Assembly: GCA_002469865.1 (NCBI GenBank)
Contig: DKOD01000046.1
Location: forward strand, 1-10,329
Source: Alphaproteobacteria bacterium UBA7371
GTDB taxonomy: Bacteria; Pseudomonadota; Alphaproteobacteria; UBA8317
DNA length: 10,329 bases
Direction: 5' to 3'
Shown: piece by piece, positions 1 through 7,098 of the stretch
Layout of the letters: each line of letters begins with the position of its first letter
Position numbering within the stretch: position 1 is the stretch's first letter
The notes under the pieces: generated by a model
The model's input: the letters and a program-made list of their open reading frames with translations, nothing else
Database searches by the model: none
What the model was told of the DNA's origin: nothing
Translations under genes and position numbers: made by a program

Positions 1-483
1 GTGCATATGATTGAAACCATCAACAAATTGGTCCGCACCTCCCGCCAAATGCTCCATGAAATTGGTCGGGAACCAACACCGGAAGAATTGTCTGAAAAAT
101 TGCAAATGCCTTTGGAAAAGGTTCGCAAGGTTATGAAAATCGCCAAGGAACCGGTTTCACTGGAAACGCCTATTGGTGATGAGGATGATTCAAGCCTTGG
201 TGATTTCATTGAGGATAAAAATGCCGTTTTGCCCGTGGATTCAGCCGTTCAATCCAACCTAAGGGACACCACAACAAGGGTGTTGGCATCTTTGACGCCA
301 AGGGAGGAGCGTGTTTTGCGGATGCGTTTCGGCATCGGCATGAACACAGATCACACCTTGGAAGAAGTTGGGCAACAATTCTCAGTGACCCGGGAGCGTA
401 TTCGTCAGATTGAGGCCAAAGCTTTGAGAAAACTGAAGCACCCAAGCCGTTCGAAGAAAATACGATCATTCTTGGATAATTGA
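1..483 (+). CDS. rpoD: RNA polymerase primary sigma factor RpoD, C-terminal part (5' end off window)
   Basis: This is the C-terminal part of the housekeeping sigma-70 factor, which directs RNA polymerase core to -10/-35 promoters. What is visible is region 3 (about residues 1-78 of the fragment) followed by region 4. Region 4.1 lies near LASLTPREERVLRMRFGIG (95-113). Region 4.2 is the -35-binding helix-turn-helix (about 119-150) with the hallmark RERIRQIEAKALRKL. The end, SKKIRSFLDN, is typical of alphaproteobacterial RpoD. The GTG at position 1 is not a start: it encodes the valine of the conserved internal motif RIPVHMIE, so regions 1-2, including the -10 recognition helices, lie upstream of the window. 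The TGA stop at 481-483 is 35 bp before a tRNA gene on the same strand, so the two may share a transcript that ends at the terminator after the tRNA. Identification is essentially certain. Confidence 0.98.
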   Translation: MHMIETINKLVRTSRQMLHEIGREPTPEELSEKLQMPLEKVRKVMKIAKEPVSLETPIGDEDDSSLGDFIEDKNAVLPVDSAVQSNLRDTTTRVLASLTPREERVLRMRFGIGMNTDHTLEEVGQQFSVTRERIRQIEAKALRKLKHPSRSKKIRSFLDN

Positions 484-518
484 TTTTTGTTTGTCGTCGG
501 TGGCATGAATTTTTAACA

Positions 519-595
519 GGGCCTGTAGCTCAATTGGTTAGAGCCGACCGCTCATAACGGTCTGGTTGGGGGTTCAAGTCCCTCCGGGCCCACCA
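519..595 (+). tRNA. tRNA-Ile2 (anticodon CAT, lysidine type)
   Basis: A complete 77-nt cloverleaf with encoded CCA. The acceptor stem GGGCCTG pairs with CGGGCCC (one G-T wobble). The D arm is GCTC/GAGC. The anticodon stem GACCG/CGGTC encloses the loop CTCATAA (anticodon CAT). The T arm GGGGG/CCCTC has loop TTCAAGT, and the discriminator is A. A CAT anticodon can belong to initiator Met, elongator Met or Ile2. Initiator is excluded because the first position pairs (G1-C72) and the anticodon stem lacks the three-G:C signature. I favour Ile2, in which TilS converts C34 to lysidine so that AUA is read as Ile. The acceptor stem has the C4-G69 and C5-G68 pairs reported as TilS recognition determinants, and it matches the GGGCCTG stem of alphaproteobacterial tRNA-Ile(GAT). 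Elongator Met remains the alternative, and automatic pipelines may label it Met. Confidence 0.9.
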
Positions 596-609
596 TTTTA
601 AAATGATGG

Positions 610-650
610 AACCGCTGAACAATTATATTTGGTTGTTCAGCGGTTTTTTA
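610..650 (+). terminator. Rho-independent terminator after rpoD-tRNA
   Basis: A perfect 13-bp inverted repeat (610-622 with 633-645; arms AACCGCTGAACAA / TTGTTCAGCGGTT) encloses a 10-nt loop and runs directly into a T tract (644-649). It lies 14 bp after the tRNA CCA end and should end the rpoD-tRNA transcript. On the minus strand no comparable T run follows the hairpin, so it is probably not an efficient terminator for the opposing M23 peptidase gene. Positions 651-725 show no gene. Confidence 0.93.
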
Positions 651-725
651 TCTTGTGGGCAAACCTGCTTCTAAAGTTGTCGTTTTCAGCTGCATTGATT
701 AATTTTTTAAAGCCGTGCCGTGGTT

Positions 726-2012
726 TTACTTCTGCGCATACCGTTCTTGAAGCATGCCTGTTTTTGCAAGAATATTTTCTAAGTTTTTGCCGGCGGCAAT
801 GAAGCTTGACGGGTCAAAGGGCTTACCATCTTGCAAGATTTCATAGTGAAGGTGGGGGGAAGTTGAACGCCCTGTATTGCCCAATTTGCCGATCACATCA
901 CCAAGGCGCACTTGCTGACCCTTCTTGACCAATATTTTGTCTAGATGCGCATAAAGGCTTTTCATGCCATGGCCATGAGCCACCACCACCACCTTGCCGA
1001 AACCGCTTCGCGTCATGGCTTCAACAACCACACCATGACCTGTTGCCAAAATGGGCGCGCCCCTCGGGCCATTAAAATCAAGACCTTTATGAAGACGCCG
1101 CTTTTTGGTGAATGGATCGATACGGTTGCCGAAGCTGCTGCCGGCTTTGATGTTCTCACCGGGCAAGGAAAGCGGCAAAGATTGGTGCAATTCCGCAAGT
1201 TGTTTTTTTAGGGCAAAAGCTTCCGCCAACATCAGGTCAGTGGTTTGTGTCGATAAAAGGGGCGTTTTTTGGTTGTTTTTGAGCGTGTATGGGATGGGAA
1301 TAGTTTGAATGGCCTGACCAATCAGATCATTGACTGGCAAGTTTGCATCCTCAAAGCTTCGAGAAACCACACCGATCTTGCTACGCATGTCTCGTTTTAG
1401 CTCGATGACGTTTCTTTCAATGAGCCACATGCTTCTGTTTGTTCTTGATGCGGAGACGTGGGTGATCTCGGTGAGATTTCTAAGTTGGTCAATGATTCTT
1501 TGGCCCTCACGAGCCAGTCGCTCTAATGTTGCGGTGCTGAAATAACCCTCATGATCAAGGGTTGCTGCGGATGCCTTGCGGGCAACATTGATTTGAATAG
1601 CTGGCTCGGCTGAAATGCCGGTGGTGGATATTTGATGACCAACAGCCACTTCGTGCAACCTACGGACTTTCTCTGCAATATTATCAGTATGTTGATGAAT
1701 GGCAGCACTGCGCAGATATAACCCCAAAATGATGGGGTGAAGCTCATGATCTTGGGCAAGTTTCTCCGCGGGGCCTAGCTCGTCTATGAGCATGCCAGCT
1801 TTGCCATTTCCTTCATTGAGATGCGCTTGTTGAAGGGACATGATCTCAATCAGGTTTTGCACCTGGGCACGGTTGGTTAAAATTTCCTCAATGACCTTTT
1901 GGCGATGCGAATTTTCCACAAACACATAACCAAAAACCATGGCGCCCAAAGCGCATAGCAACAAAGCCATGCTGCGGAGGTGATGATTTTTTATTTTCTT
2001 ACGGTTTGGCAA
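726..2012 (-). CDS. Membrane-anchored M23 (LytM-type) metallopeptidase
   Basis: A likely zinc endopeptidase of the M23/LytM family, which cleaves (or in degenerate members regulates cleavage of) peptidoglycan cross-links in the periplasm. Using the TTG at 2012 the protein is 428 aa: a basic N-terminal stretch (PNRKKIKNHHLR), one transmembrane helix (about 15-33), a long helical periplasmic linker (about 40-285) and a C-terminal M23 domain (about 285-400). The zinc ligands are intact: H308 and D312 in HKGLDF, H389 in HLHYE. H356 (YAHLDK) and H387 complete the active site, so the domain should be catalytic. The start is uncertain. ATG at 2141 would overlap the divergent sigma-54 gene. ATG at 1970 has no ribosome binding site and removes the basic residues that would orient the helix. 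TTG at 2012 has GGAA 8 nt upstream and keeps them. The gene stands alone on its strand; its substrate bond and role (division, elongation or envelope maintenance) cannot be told. Confidence 0.88.
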   Translation of the reverse strand: MPNRKKIKNHHLRSMALLLCALGAMVFGYVFVENSHRQKVIEEILTNRAQVQNLIEIMSLQQAHLNEGNGKAGMLIDELGPAEKLAQDHELHPIILGLYLRSAAIHQHTDNIAEKVRRLHEVAVGHQISTTGISAEPAIQINVARKASAATLDHEGYFSTATLERLAREGQRIIDQLRNLTEITHVSASRTNRSMWLIERNVIELKRDMRSKIGVVSRSFEDANLPVNDLIGQAIQTIPIPYTLKNNQKTPLLSTQTTDLMLAEAFALKKQLAELHQSLPLSLPGENIKAGSSFGNRIDPFTKKRRLHKGLDFNGPRGAPILATGHGVVVEAMTRSGFGKVVVVAHGHGMKSLYAHLDKILVKKGQQVRLGDVIGKLGNTGRSTSPHLHYEILQDGKPFDPSSFIAAGKNLENILAKTGMLQERYAQK

Positions 2013-2087
2013 AATCAAAATTCCATATGCAAAGATTCCACACGATATATATGACACCTGCACCGATTGCACAAAATTGGAAGTTTG

Positions 2088-3368
2088 ATGGCTATTACCC
2101 TTCGTTCCACCAGCGCCAACATTACGCGCCCCAAAGCCCATCTCGTGGCCCAAGCAGAATTGTTGGGAATGGAATTATCGGCCCTGGAGCGTTTTGTGAG
2201 GGAGACAGCAACCCGCAACCCCTTTTTGCAATTATCCCCGCAAGCATCTCTTCTCGGGGACATTCATGACCATGAGGCCTCGGTCAGTCTTTGGTCCGAA
2301 TTGGAAAATTTTGTGGCCACAAGCTTTCCCCACCAGCAATCACAAGAAATAGCTGAGGCTTGTCTGGTGTTGTTGGATGAAGCGGGTCGATTGCCTGAAA
2401 AGACGACCGAACAGCTTGTGCAAAGAGGGCATGACCGGCGGCAGGTTGTTGAAGTGATCAAGCGTCTTCAAGAATTTGGGCCCCCAGGTATTTTTGGCCA
2501 AGGCATGGCGGATCAATACCGCTTGCAATTATTGGCTGTTGGCTTTCGCGCCAAAGATTTGCCGTTAAAATTGCTTCAACATTGGCAAGACTTGCTGGTC
2601 AAAGGCCTTGAGCCGGTTGCGGCCAAGCTTGGCAAAGATGTTCTGGCTTGTCGGGATGCCCTCGAAGTGCTTGTGCGCCATGGCCATCCCATATCCATGA
2701 ATGAGCATTTGGAGAAGAATACCCCGCCAGAAGTTGAAATTCTGGGCGTGCAGCCACCACATTTCAAATGCCTTCATGATGTCAGCAAATTGCTAGAATT
2801 TGATCAGGAATTATGGGTTAAGTTGCGTCAAGAGGGTGTGGGCAAAGATCTATTGGATGCAAAACGTGAAGCGGACAAGCTGCTTGCTTATCTGTCGGAA
2901 CGCCACCGCGTCATGGTGGATGTTTTGAATTTCATGCTCCAACATCAACAACGGCATCTTTTGGACCCAAGGATTCCGGTATTGCCCATGACCATGGTGC
3001 AATTGTCAGACAAAATCGGCGTTGCCTGTTCCACCATATCTCGCTTGGCAGGCCATTTGGTGATGACGTTCTCCGGGCGCACGATCGCATTAAGGTCTCT
3101 TTTTGCCCTGCCCTTGGGTCAAGATGCACCCCTGACGGCCCAAGGTTTGATGCATGAATTGCAGCGGGAAGTTGGGCTGGAGAATTGGCCTTTGAGTGAT
3201 CATCAATTGGCCACAGCAATTTGTGTGGAGGGCTGGTCACCCAGCGTGAGCAGTGTTGGCAAATATCGAAGACTGGCTGGCATACCAGATGTCAGGGCCC
3301 GGCGGGCTTGGGTTCGTTATCTGCCACGTGAACCACGTTATTGGTTGGACGCCTTCCGGATGGTTTGA
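2088..3368 (+). CDS. rpoN: Divergent, short RNA polymerase sigma-54 factor (RpoN family)
   Basis: A homologue of sigma-54, which with core polymerase recognises -24/-12 promoters and needs an AAA+ activator. The 426-aa product aligns along the whole family. A region I-like N-terminus (5-50: LR.S...TRP...ELLGMEL...NPFLQL) is followed by an almost absent acidic region II. The core-binding domain (about 66-150) contains LQEFGPPGIFGQ, cf. LQ.FDPPGVGAR. The helix-turn-helix at about 303-323 reads QLSDKIGVACSTISRL. The C-terminal RpoN domain (about 348-406) contains PLSDHQLA and VGKYRRLAGIP. It is strongly diverged: the glutamine-rich face of region I is lost, and the RpoN box ARRTVAKYRE reads SVSSVGKYRR, without the paired arginines used at the -24 element. 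ATG 2088 is chosen because GGAAG lies 4 nt upstream and the protein then starts where sigma-54 does; a TTG at 2067 is also in frame. The open frame argues for function. It overlaps the convergent yciB end by 31 bp. No activator gene is nearby. Confidence 0.85.
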   Translation: MAITLRSTSANITRPKAHLVAQAELLGMELSALERFVRETATRNPFLQLSPQASLLGDIHDHEASVSLWSELENFVATSFPHQQSQEIAEACLVLLDEAGRLPEKTTEQLVQRGHDRRQVVEVIKRLQEFGPPGIFGQGMADQYRLQLLAVGFRAKDLPLKLLQHWQDLLVKGLEPVAAKLGKDVLACRDALEVLVRHGHPISMNEHLEKNTPPEVEILGVQPPHFKCLHDVSKLLEFDQELWVKLRQEGVGKDLLDAKREADKLLAYLSERHRVMVDVLNFMLQHQQRHLLDPRIPVLPMTMVQLSDKIGVACSTISRLAGHLVMTFSGRTIALRSLFALPLGQDAPLTAQGLMHELQREVGLENWPLSDHQLATAICVEGWSPSVSSVGKYRRLAGIPDVRARRAWVRYLPREPRYWLDAFRMV

Positions 3369-3889
3369 AGATTCCAAAGTGAAAATATCGTTGTTGCCGG
3401 TGCCACCACAAAGAATTTGATATAGAGCCAGCCATTATCATCCAAAAAAATCCGAGCGAGCTCATTGGTGGCAGCAAGGGCAAAGAAAAACACGCACCAG
3501 CGTAATTCCAATTGCCGCCATAGCGGGTTGTTCAGTTGGAACATATGGCCAAAGAAGCGTTCCAAGACACCCCCTTCATGGAAATAAGACCAAGCCAGGC
3601 CGGTGCCAAATATTATATTGGTGAGGGTCGGTTGGACCTTGATAAAGAAAGGGTCTTCCAAAATGACGGTGATCAAGCCCAGACCAACCACCATGCTCCC
3701 TGCGACCAAAGCAAAAAGCGGCAGCCGTTTTTGCAACCAAACAGAAAGGGCAGTGGCAATGGCTGTGCTCAACAAATAAACGAGGGTGCCGGTGATGATC
3801 CCATCGATGCTGTTGGTGATAAAAAAAAGGGTGAGGGGCAAGAAATCCAACAACGCTGCGCGAAGTCCGACCCAAAATTTTCTGCTCAT
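3338..3889 (-). CDS. yciB: YciB / IspZ inner-membrane protein (septation protein A family)
   Basis: A 183-aa polytopic inner-membrane protein of the YciB/IspZ (intracellular septation protein A) family. Members are linked genetically to cell division and envelope integrity; the biochemical role is unsettled. Family marks visible are DFLPL (15-19), the segment around DPFFIKVQPTLTNIIFG (79-95), and WRQLELRWCVFFFALAATNE (124-143) with its conserved Asn-Glu. About five hydrophobic segments are present, and the length matches the family (about 180 aa). Its ATG overlaps the TGA of the upstream EamA transporter by 4 bp (ATGA), indicating translational coupling, and it is the last gene of the minus-strand block. 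Its final 10 codons and stop overlap the sigma-54 coding end on the opposite strand by 31 bp. Confidence 0.93.
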   Translation of the reverse strand: MSRKFWVGLRAALLDFLPLTLFFITNSIDGIITGTLVYLLSTAIATALSVWLQKRLPLFALVAGSMVVGLGLITVILEDPFFIKVQPTLTNIIFGTGLAWSYFHEGGVLERFFGHMFQLNNPLWRQLELRWCVFFFALAATNELARIFLDDNGWLYIKFFVVAPATTIFSLWNLQTIRKASNQ

Positions 3890-4788
3890 GCGTCGCCTTT
3901 CGGGGCAGTCTTTTGTTTTTTCATTTCTCTATTAAAAAGATAGATGCCGCTGCCAATAATCAAGCTGGAACCGAGAAGAGTTGCGACGGTTGGTACATCA
4001 TCAAAGAAAATAAAACCAAACAGAGCCATTAATAACAATTGGCTATACATATATGGCGCAATATTTGGGGCAGGGGCTAATGAATGGGCACAGGTGTAAA
4101 AATAATGACCAATACCGCCAAAAAATCCCGTCATCAGAAGAGCAACCCAAGAAATAATGTCCTTGGGCCAAACCCACGCTTCTACTGCCGGCCAGGCCAG
4201 AAGCACAAAGCCGCCAACAACCGTATAGGTGAAGGTAACATTCACGCCCTCTTTGCTTGTCAGCCAGCGCGTCGAAATATTGAACACACCAAGACATAAG
4301 GTTGCTGCCACGGAATAAATGATGGCCCAATGCATGTCTGCATCCCATGGGCTCGTCACAATCAAGACGCCTATAAAACCGGTGATGATGGCCAAAAGCC
4401 TTCGCATGCCAACCCATTCTCCGAGAATGGGACCAGCAAGAAGTGAGACGATGAAGGGGGTGGCGAAAAATATGGCCACCGTTTGATCGAGCTGAAGATA
4501 TTGTATCGCTTGAAAATTAAAAAATGTGGTGCCGGCCATTAAGATGGTGCGGAAGCCTTGGCTGACCGGATAGCGGGTCTTAAAACGGCCCAACTCACCC
4601 CAAAGGATCAGCAAACCAATCAAAATAGTTCCGTGGGAAACAAACCTTATCCAAACGACTTGGATCACCGGCAAGGATGCATCCAATGGGGAAGCAGGAT
4701 CCACAAGAATTTTTGCCAGGGCATCCAAAAAAGCAAAGCAACTTACCGCCGCCAGCATGAATAGGGCGGCACGCAATTCATTTGGCAT
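3886..4788 (-). CDS. EamA/DMT-superfamily inner-membrane transporter
   Basis: A 300-aa member of the drug/metabolite transporter (DMT) superfamily with two EamA repeats (about residues 5-145 and 155-285) and about ten hydrophobic helices. Family-like segments include the first helix with DALAK, TTFFNFQAIQYL followed by the TVAIFFATPFIVSLLAGPILGE stretch (split here by helix boundaries), and the end of repeat 1, RRLLAIITGFIGVLIV. A short basic cytoplasmic tail (NREMKKQK) closes the protein. ATG at 4788 is chosen: AGAAGGA lies 12 nt upstream, the sequence then begins at the first helix, and it leaves a 43-bp gap from the upstream gene, whereas starting at 4896 would overlap that gene by 65 bp. 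It is coupled to yciB through an ATGA overlap. Substrate cannot be inferred; relatives export amino acids, nucleosides, metabolites or drugs. Confidence 0.93.
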   Translation of the reverse strand: MPNELRAALFMLAAVSCFAFLDALAKILVDPASPLDASLPVIQVVWIRFVSHGTILIGLLILWGELGRFKTRYPVSQGFRTILMAGTTFFNFQAIQYLQLDQTVAIFFATPFIVSLLAGPILGEWVGMRRLLAIITGFIGVLIVTSPWDADMHWAIIYSVAATLCLGVFNISTRWLTSKEGVNVTFTYTVVGGFVLLAWPAVEAWVWPKDIISWVALLMTGFFGGIGHYFYTCAHSLAPAPNIAPYMYSQLLLMALFGFIFFDDVPTVATLLGSSLIIGSGIYLFNREMKKQKTAPKGDA

Positions 4789-4831
4789 GGGCCCAATAAT
4801 TCCTTCTATGGGGGTTTTAAACCGTAAGCAT

Positions 4832-5674
4832 CTAATAACGTGACAGGTTGGCAAGGACTTTATCAATAGGCAAAACTTGTGCGGCCAACTCGGCAAAATC
4901 GCGCATCACAACCTGGCAACGTTTCAAATTGCCGAGCGCGTTGGTGCATTTGATGACATCGGCGGCCTGTTGTTTTTCTTTCATCAGCTTACTGAGCCAA
5001 ACAGAAGGGTTGGCCCTGGCCGTGTTTCCCACCAAGTTGCGCAATTGATTGCAATCAATACGCAGCTTTTCCAGCAGTCGGTTAAGCCCAATATCCCGAA
5101 TGGTTGCAGGACAGGCCCGCCATGCAACATCCGCAGTAATGAGTGGAAACACAGACAAAATATCAAGTTGCCCACGGTCAATAAGTGTTAGGCCATAGCG
5201 AACTGATTCCTGTGGCCAAAAAGCATATGAATTCACAAATGTTACGGTACCCAGATAGCGCTCGGGAGGTTTGGGGGGTGGGGCGATATAATTGGGCAAG
5301 TCGGGAAGTGGGATGTTGGTTCGAACAAACCCCAATGCCTTATCTGTTCCTCCTGTGGGCTCAAACATATCATTTTGGTTTTTTTGCAGCGGAATCAAAT
5401 AAACGCGGTAGCCCACAGACATGCCTTCCATGCGCACCAACAGTCCTGTGTCTTTGTCCGTTTTTACCGCCCCAGAAAATACATTTTGTTCTTCTTCCTC
5501 GAGTTGAACGGTTACGGTTTGAAAGCCTGGAATCACGAGGGTTGCTTTTGTCGGGGGCGTTTGATCGGTGGTCAGGGTTGCACCCTCCATGGAATCAAGC
5601 CCGCGATATTCTTCTGCAAGGGCCAGCCATGGAAGCATAAAGGCCATTAAAATGAATAAGTGTTTACATTTCAT
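4832..5674 (-). CDS. Exported protein of unknown function with four C-terminal-half cysteines
   Basis: I do not recognise the family. The 280-aa product starts with a clear Sec signal peptide (MKCKHLFILM, hydrophobic core, likely cut after LALA at residue 20), so it should be periplasmic or surface-exposed. The middle (about 30-130) looks beta-rich with acidic patches, followed by a proline-rich hinge (APPPKPPERY, about 131-140) and a helical C-terminal part with cysteines at 188, 208, 243 and 253, suggesting disulfides; the last pair is spaced C-x9-C. ATG 5674 is chosen because it begins the signal peptide; the frame stays open upstream to 5752, but that would bury the signal sequence. The start overlaps the end of the carbonic anhydrase-like gene by 11 bp without a visible ribosome binding site, which suggests coupled translation. 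It is the only gene in the window ending in TAG. Confidence 0.85.
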   Translation of the reverse strand: MKCKHLFILMAFMLPWLALAEEYRGLDSMEGATLTTDQTPPTKATLVIPGFQTVTVQLEEEEQNVFSGAVKTDKDTGLLVRMEGMSVGYRVYLIPLQKNQNDMFEPTGGTDKALGFVRTNIPLPDLPNYIAPPPKPPERYLGTVTFVNSYAFWPQESVRYGLTLIDRGQLDILSVFPLITADVAWRACPATIRDIGLNRLLEKLRIDCNQLRNLVGNTARANPSVWLSKLMKEKQQAADVIKCTNALGNLKRCQVVMRDFAELAAQVLPIDKVLANLSRY

Positions 5675-6191
5675 GGCATGATTTTTTGAAGCGTTGACCA
5701 CGCTCGATATAGCTTTGGGCACTTTTGGCGATGCCAATGATTTCCTCGTCATTAAGTGGTCTTACGGCTTTCGCTGGCCGACCAATAATCAAATGACCTT
5801 CATCAAATTGTTTGTCTTCGGTGATGAGTGAACCGGCGCCGACAATAGAATTGTCGGGGATGATCGAGCGATTCATGATGATGGCGCCCATACCAATAAT
5901 CACATTGCTACCGATTGTGCAGCCATGAAGAATAACACCATGACCAATGGTTGTGTTGGTGCCTATCGTGAGTGGGCAACCCGGATCGGTGTGAAACACA
6001 CAATTTTCTTGCACGTTGGATCCGTCTCCAATGATGAGTGGTTCGTTATCGCCGCGCAATTGGGCGCCAAACCATACGGAACTATCAACACCCAAATGGA
6101 CATCCCCGATTAAATGGGTGCCCGGTGCTATGTAGCAACGCTCTTGGTCCACAAGGGTCGGACAACGTCCTTCAAATTCATATAAAGCCAT
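5664..6191 (-). CDS. Gamma-class carbonic anhydrase-like protein (left-handed beta-helix)
   Basis: A 175-aa left-handed beta-helix protein of the gamma carbonic anhydrase / YrdA-PaaY group. The zinc ligands are present: H67 (VFHTDPG) and H84 and H89 (GHGVILHGC). So are the LRGD motif (R46, D48) and Q61 (NVQEN), which line the active site in characterised members. Hexapeptide periodicity runs from about residue 20 to 140, and a C-terminal helix (about 147-168) packs against the helix. The predicted activity is reversible CO2 hydration with Zn or Fe as a trimer, but many bacterial homologues have weak or no measured carbonic anhydrase activity, so this is a family assignment. ATG 6191 lies 5 bp after the upstream stop, without a strong ribosome binding site. 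It sits between two genes for exported proteins, although it lacks a signal peptide and should be cytoplasmic. Confidence 0.94.
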   Translation of the reverse strand: MALYEFEGRCPTLVDQERCYIAPGTHLIGDVHLGVDSSVWFGAQLRGDNEPLIIGDGSNVQENCVFHTDPGCPLTIGTNTTIGHGVILHGCTIGSNVIIGMGAIIMNRSIIPDNSIVGAGSLITEDKQFDEGHLIIGRPAKAVRPLNDEEIIGIAKSAQSYIERGQRFKKSCHEM

Positions 6192-6196
6192 GGGGT

Positions 6197-6994
6197 TTAA
6201 TTAGTCCGACCAAGCCAACGGAAGCAACGGTTTAATTCCGTCAGCGTGTGGCGTTGGGTGCAAAAAGCTTTTTCAGTCAGTCCCCTAGATGCCGCTTCGC
6301 ATTGGTCAAGGTTACGCACGGCAATCCCAATACATAAATTGATATCATCTTGCTTGGTCCAGCGCCTGATATCCTCCTCTGGGATGTTGCCGTTGGTGAG
6401 GATGTGCATGGCACCGAGTGCCAACATGCGCTCCATGGCTGAAGGGCTATCGTTGCTGCCCCTGCGGTAAAAAGGTTTCTCGCCACCCATTTCAGCTGGT
6501 GCAGAAACATTTCTTTTGCGGGGCATGGGGGCGATGGCGGCATGGTTTGGAAAATTGGATGGTTTCTTTGCAATTTTGGCACCGACATATTCTGCTAGGT
6601 TGGCTGAAAAATCGGTTTCAGCGAGGTTCCTGCGTGTGATTGCTTCCAGGGCGGCAAGAGCACCAGGAACATTGATAATGTCTGATGGTTGTGTGCGAAT
6701 CTTTTCCATTGTTTCCGAGGCCGGGCCCATGGCCAAAACACCGTCATGGAAGGCTGCCACACCAGCTGCGATAATGGCGTTTCGTGCGATGAAAGCCTGA
6801 GAAACCATCTCCGCATCGACCTGCTTTATGCTTTTGTTCAAGCTATTCAGGCCCTTGCTGGAATAGAGACCCTTGCCGGTATGTTCCAAATGGTAGCGTA
6901 ATTGTTCATAAGGCTTTGAGTAGCCGTTGAGGTTTGCCCAGCCCGTTGTTGAAACCATCATGATGGTGAGTGATATGATGAATGACTGGCGCAT
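6197..6994 (-). CDS. Exported protein of unknown function with a C-terminal four-cysteine motif
   Basis: I do not recognise the family. The 265-aa product has an N-terminal signal peptide (MRQSFIISLTIMMVSTTGWA, likely cut after residue 20), so a periplasmic or outer-surface location is expected. The mature protein is mostly helical (about 30-145), has a low-complexity Lys/Pro/Ala stretch (about 140-180), and ends in a compact Cys region: C221, C232, C245, C257, spaced C-x10-C-x12-C-x11-C, which would suit two antiparallel helices joined by disulfides. ATG 6994 is chosen because GGGAAG lies 7 nt upstream and the signal peptide begins there. The frame stays open to 7060, which would overlap the divergent pyrF leader. 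It is the first gene of the minus-strand block and is followed after 5 bp by the carbonic anhydrase-like gene. Confidence 0.86.
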   Translation of the reverse strand: MRQSFIISLTIMMVSTTGWANLNGYSKPYEQLRYHLEHTGKGLYSSKGLNSLNKSIKQVDAEMVSQAFIARNAIIAAGVAAFHDGVLAMGPASETMEKIRTQPSDIINVPGALAALEAITRRNLAETDFSANLAEYVGAKIAKKPSNFPNHAAIAPMPRKRNVSAPAEMGGEKPFYRRGSNDSPSAMERMLALGAMHILTNGNIPEEDIRRWTKQDDINLCIGIAVRNLDQCEAASRGLTEKAFCTQRHTLTELNRCFRWLGRTN

Positions 6995-7098
6995 GCTACA
7001 TCTTCCCGATAATTGCCTTTGAATGATGCGCAAGGTCATGCTTGGGGCAGCAACTGTCAACGCAAAAATGCATTTTGAGCGCTTGGAGTGACATAGTA

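Noticed and set aside
2088..3368. Reading the sigma-54-like gene as a pseudogene.
   Set aside because: The frame is uninterrupted, all domains are present in order, and the start has a ribosome binding site; divergence alone does not show loss of function.
3536..3943. Plus-strand open frame of 135 codons opposite yciB.
   Set aside because: It is highly charged and of low complexity, resembles no family, and lies wholly antisense to a well-supported YciB gene; it is a codon-bias shadow.
5185..5640. Plus-strand open frame of 151 codons opposite the exported unknown protein.
   Set aside because: The opposite strand has a signal peptide, an operon position and a plausible composition; this frame has none of these.
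7032..7060. TTGACA on the minus strand (7060 to 7055) as a -35 box for the minus-strand operon.
   Set aside because: No acceptable -10 hexamer is found 16-18 bp downstream, so a promoter cannot be claimed from sequence alone.
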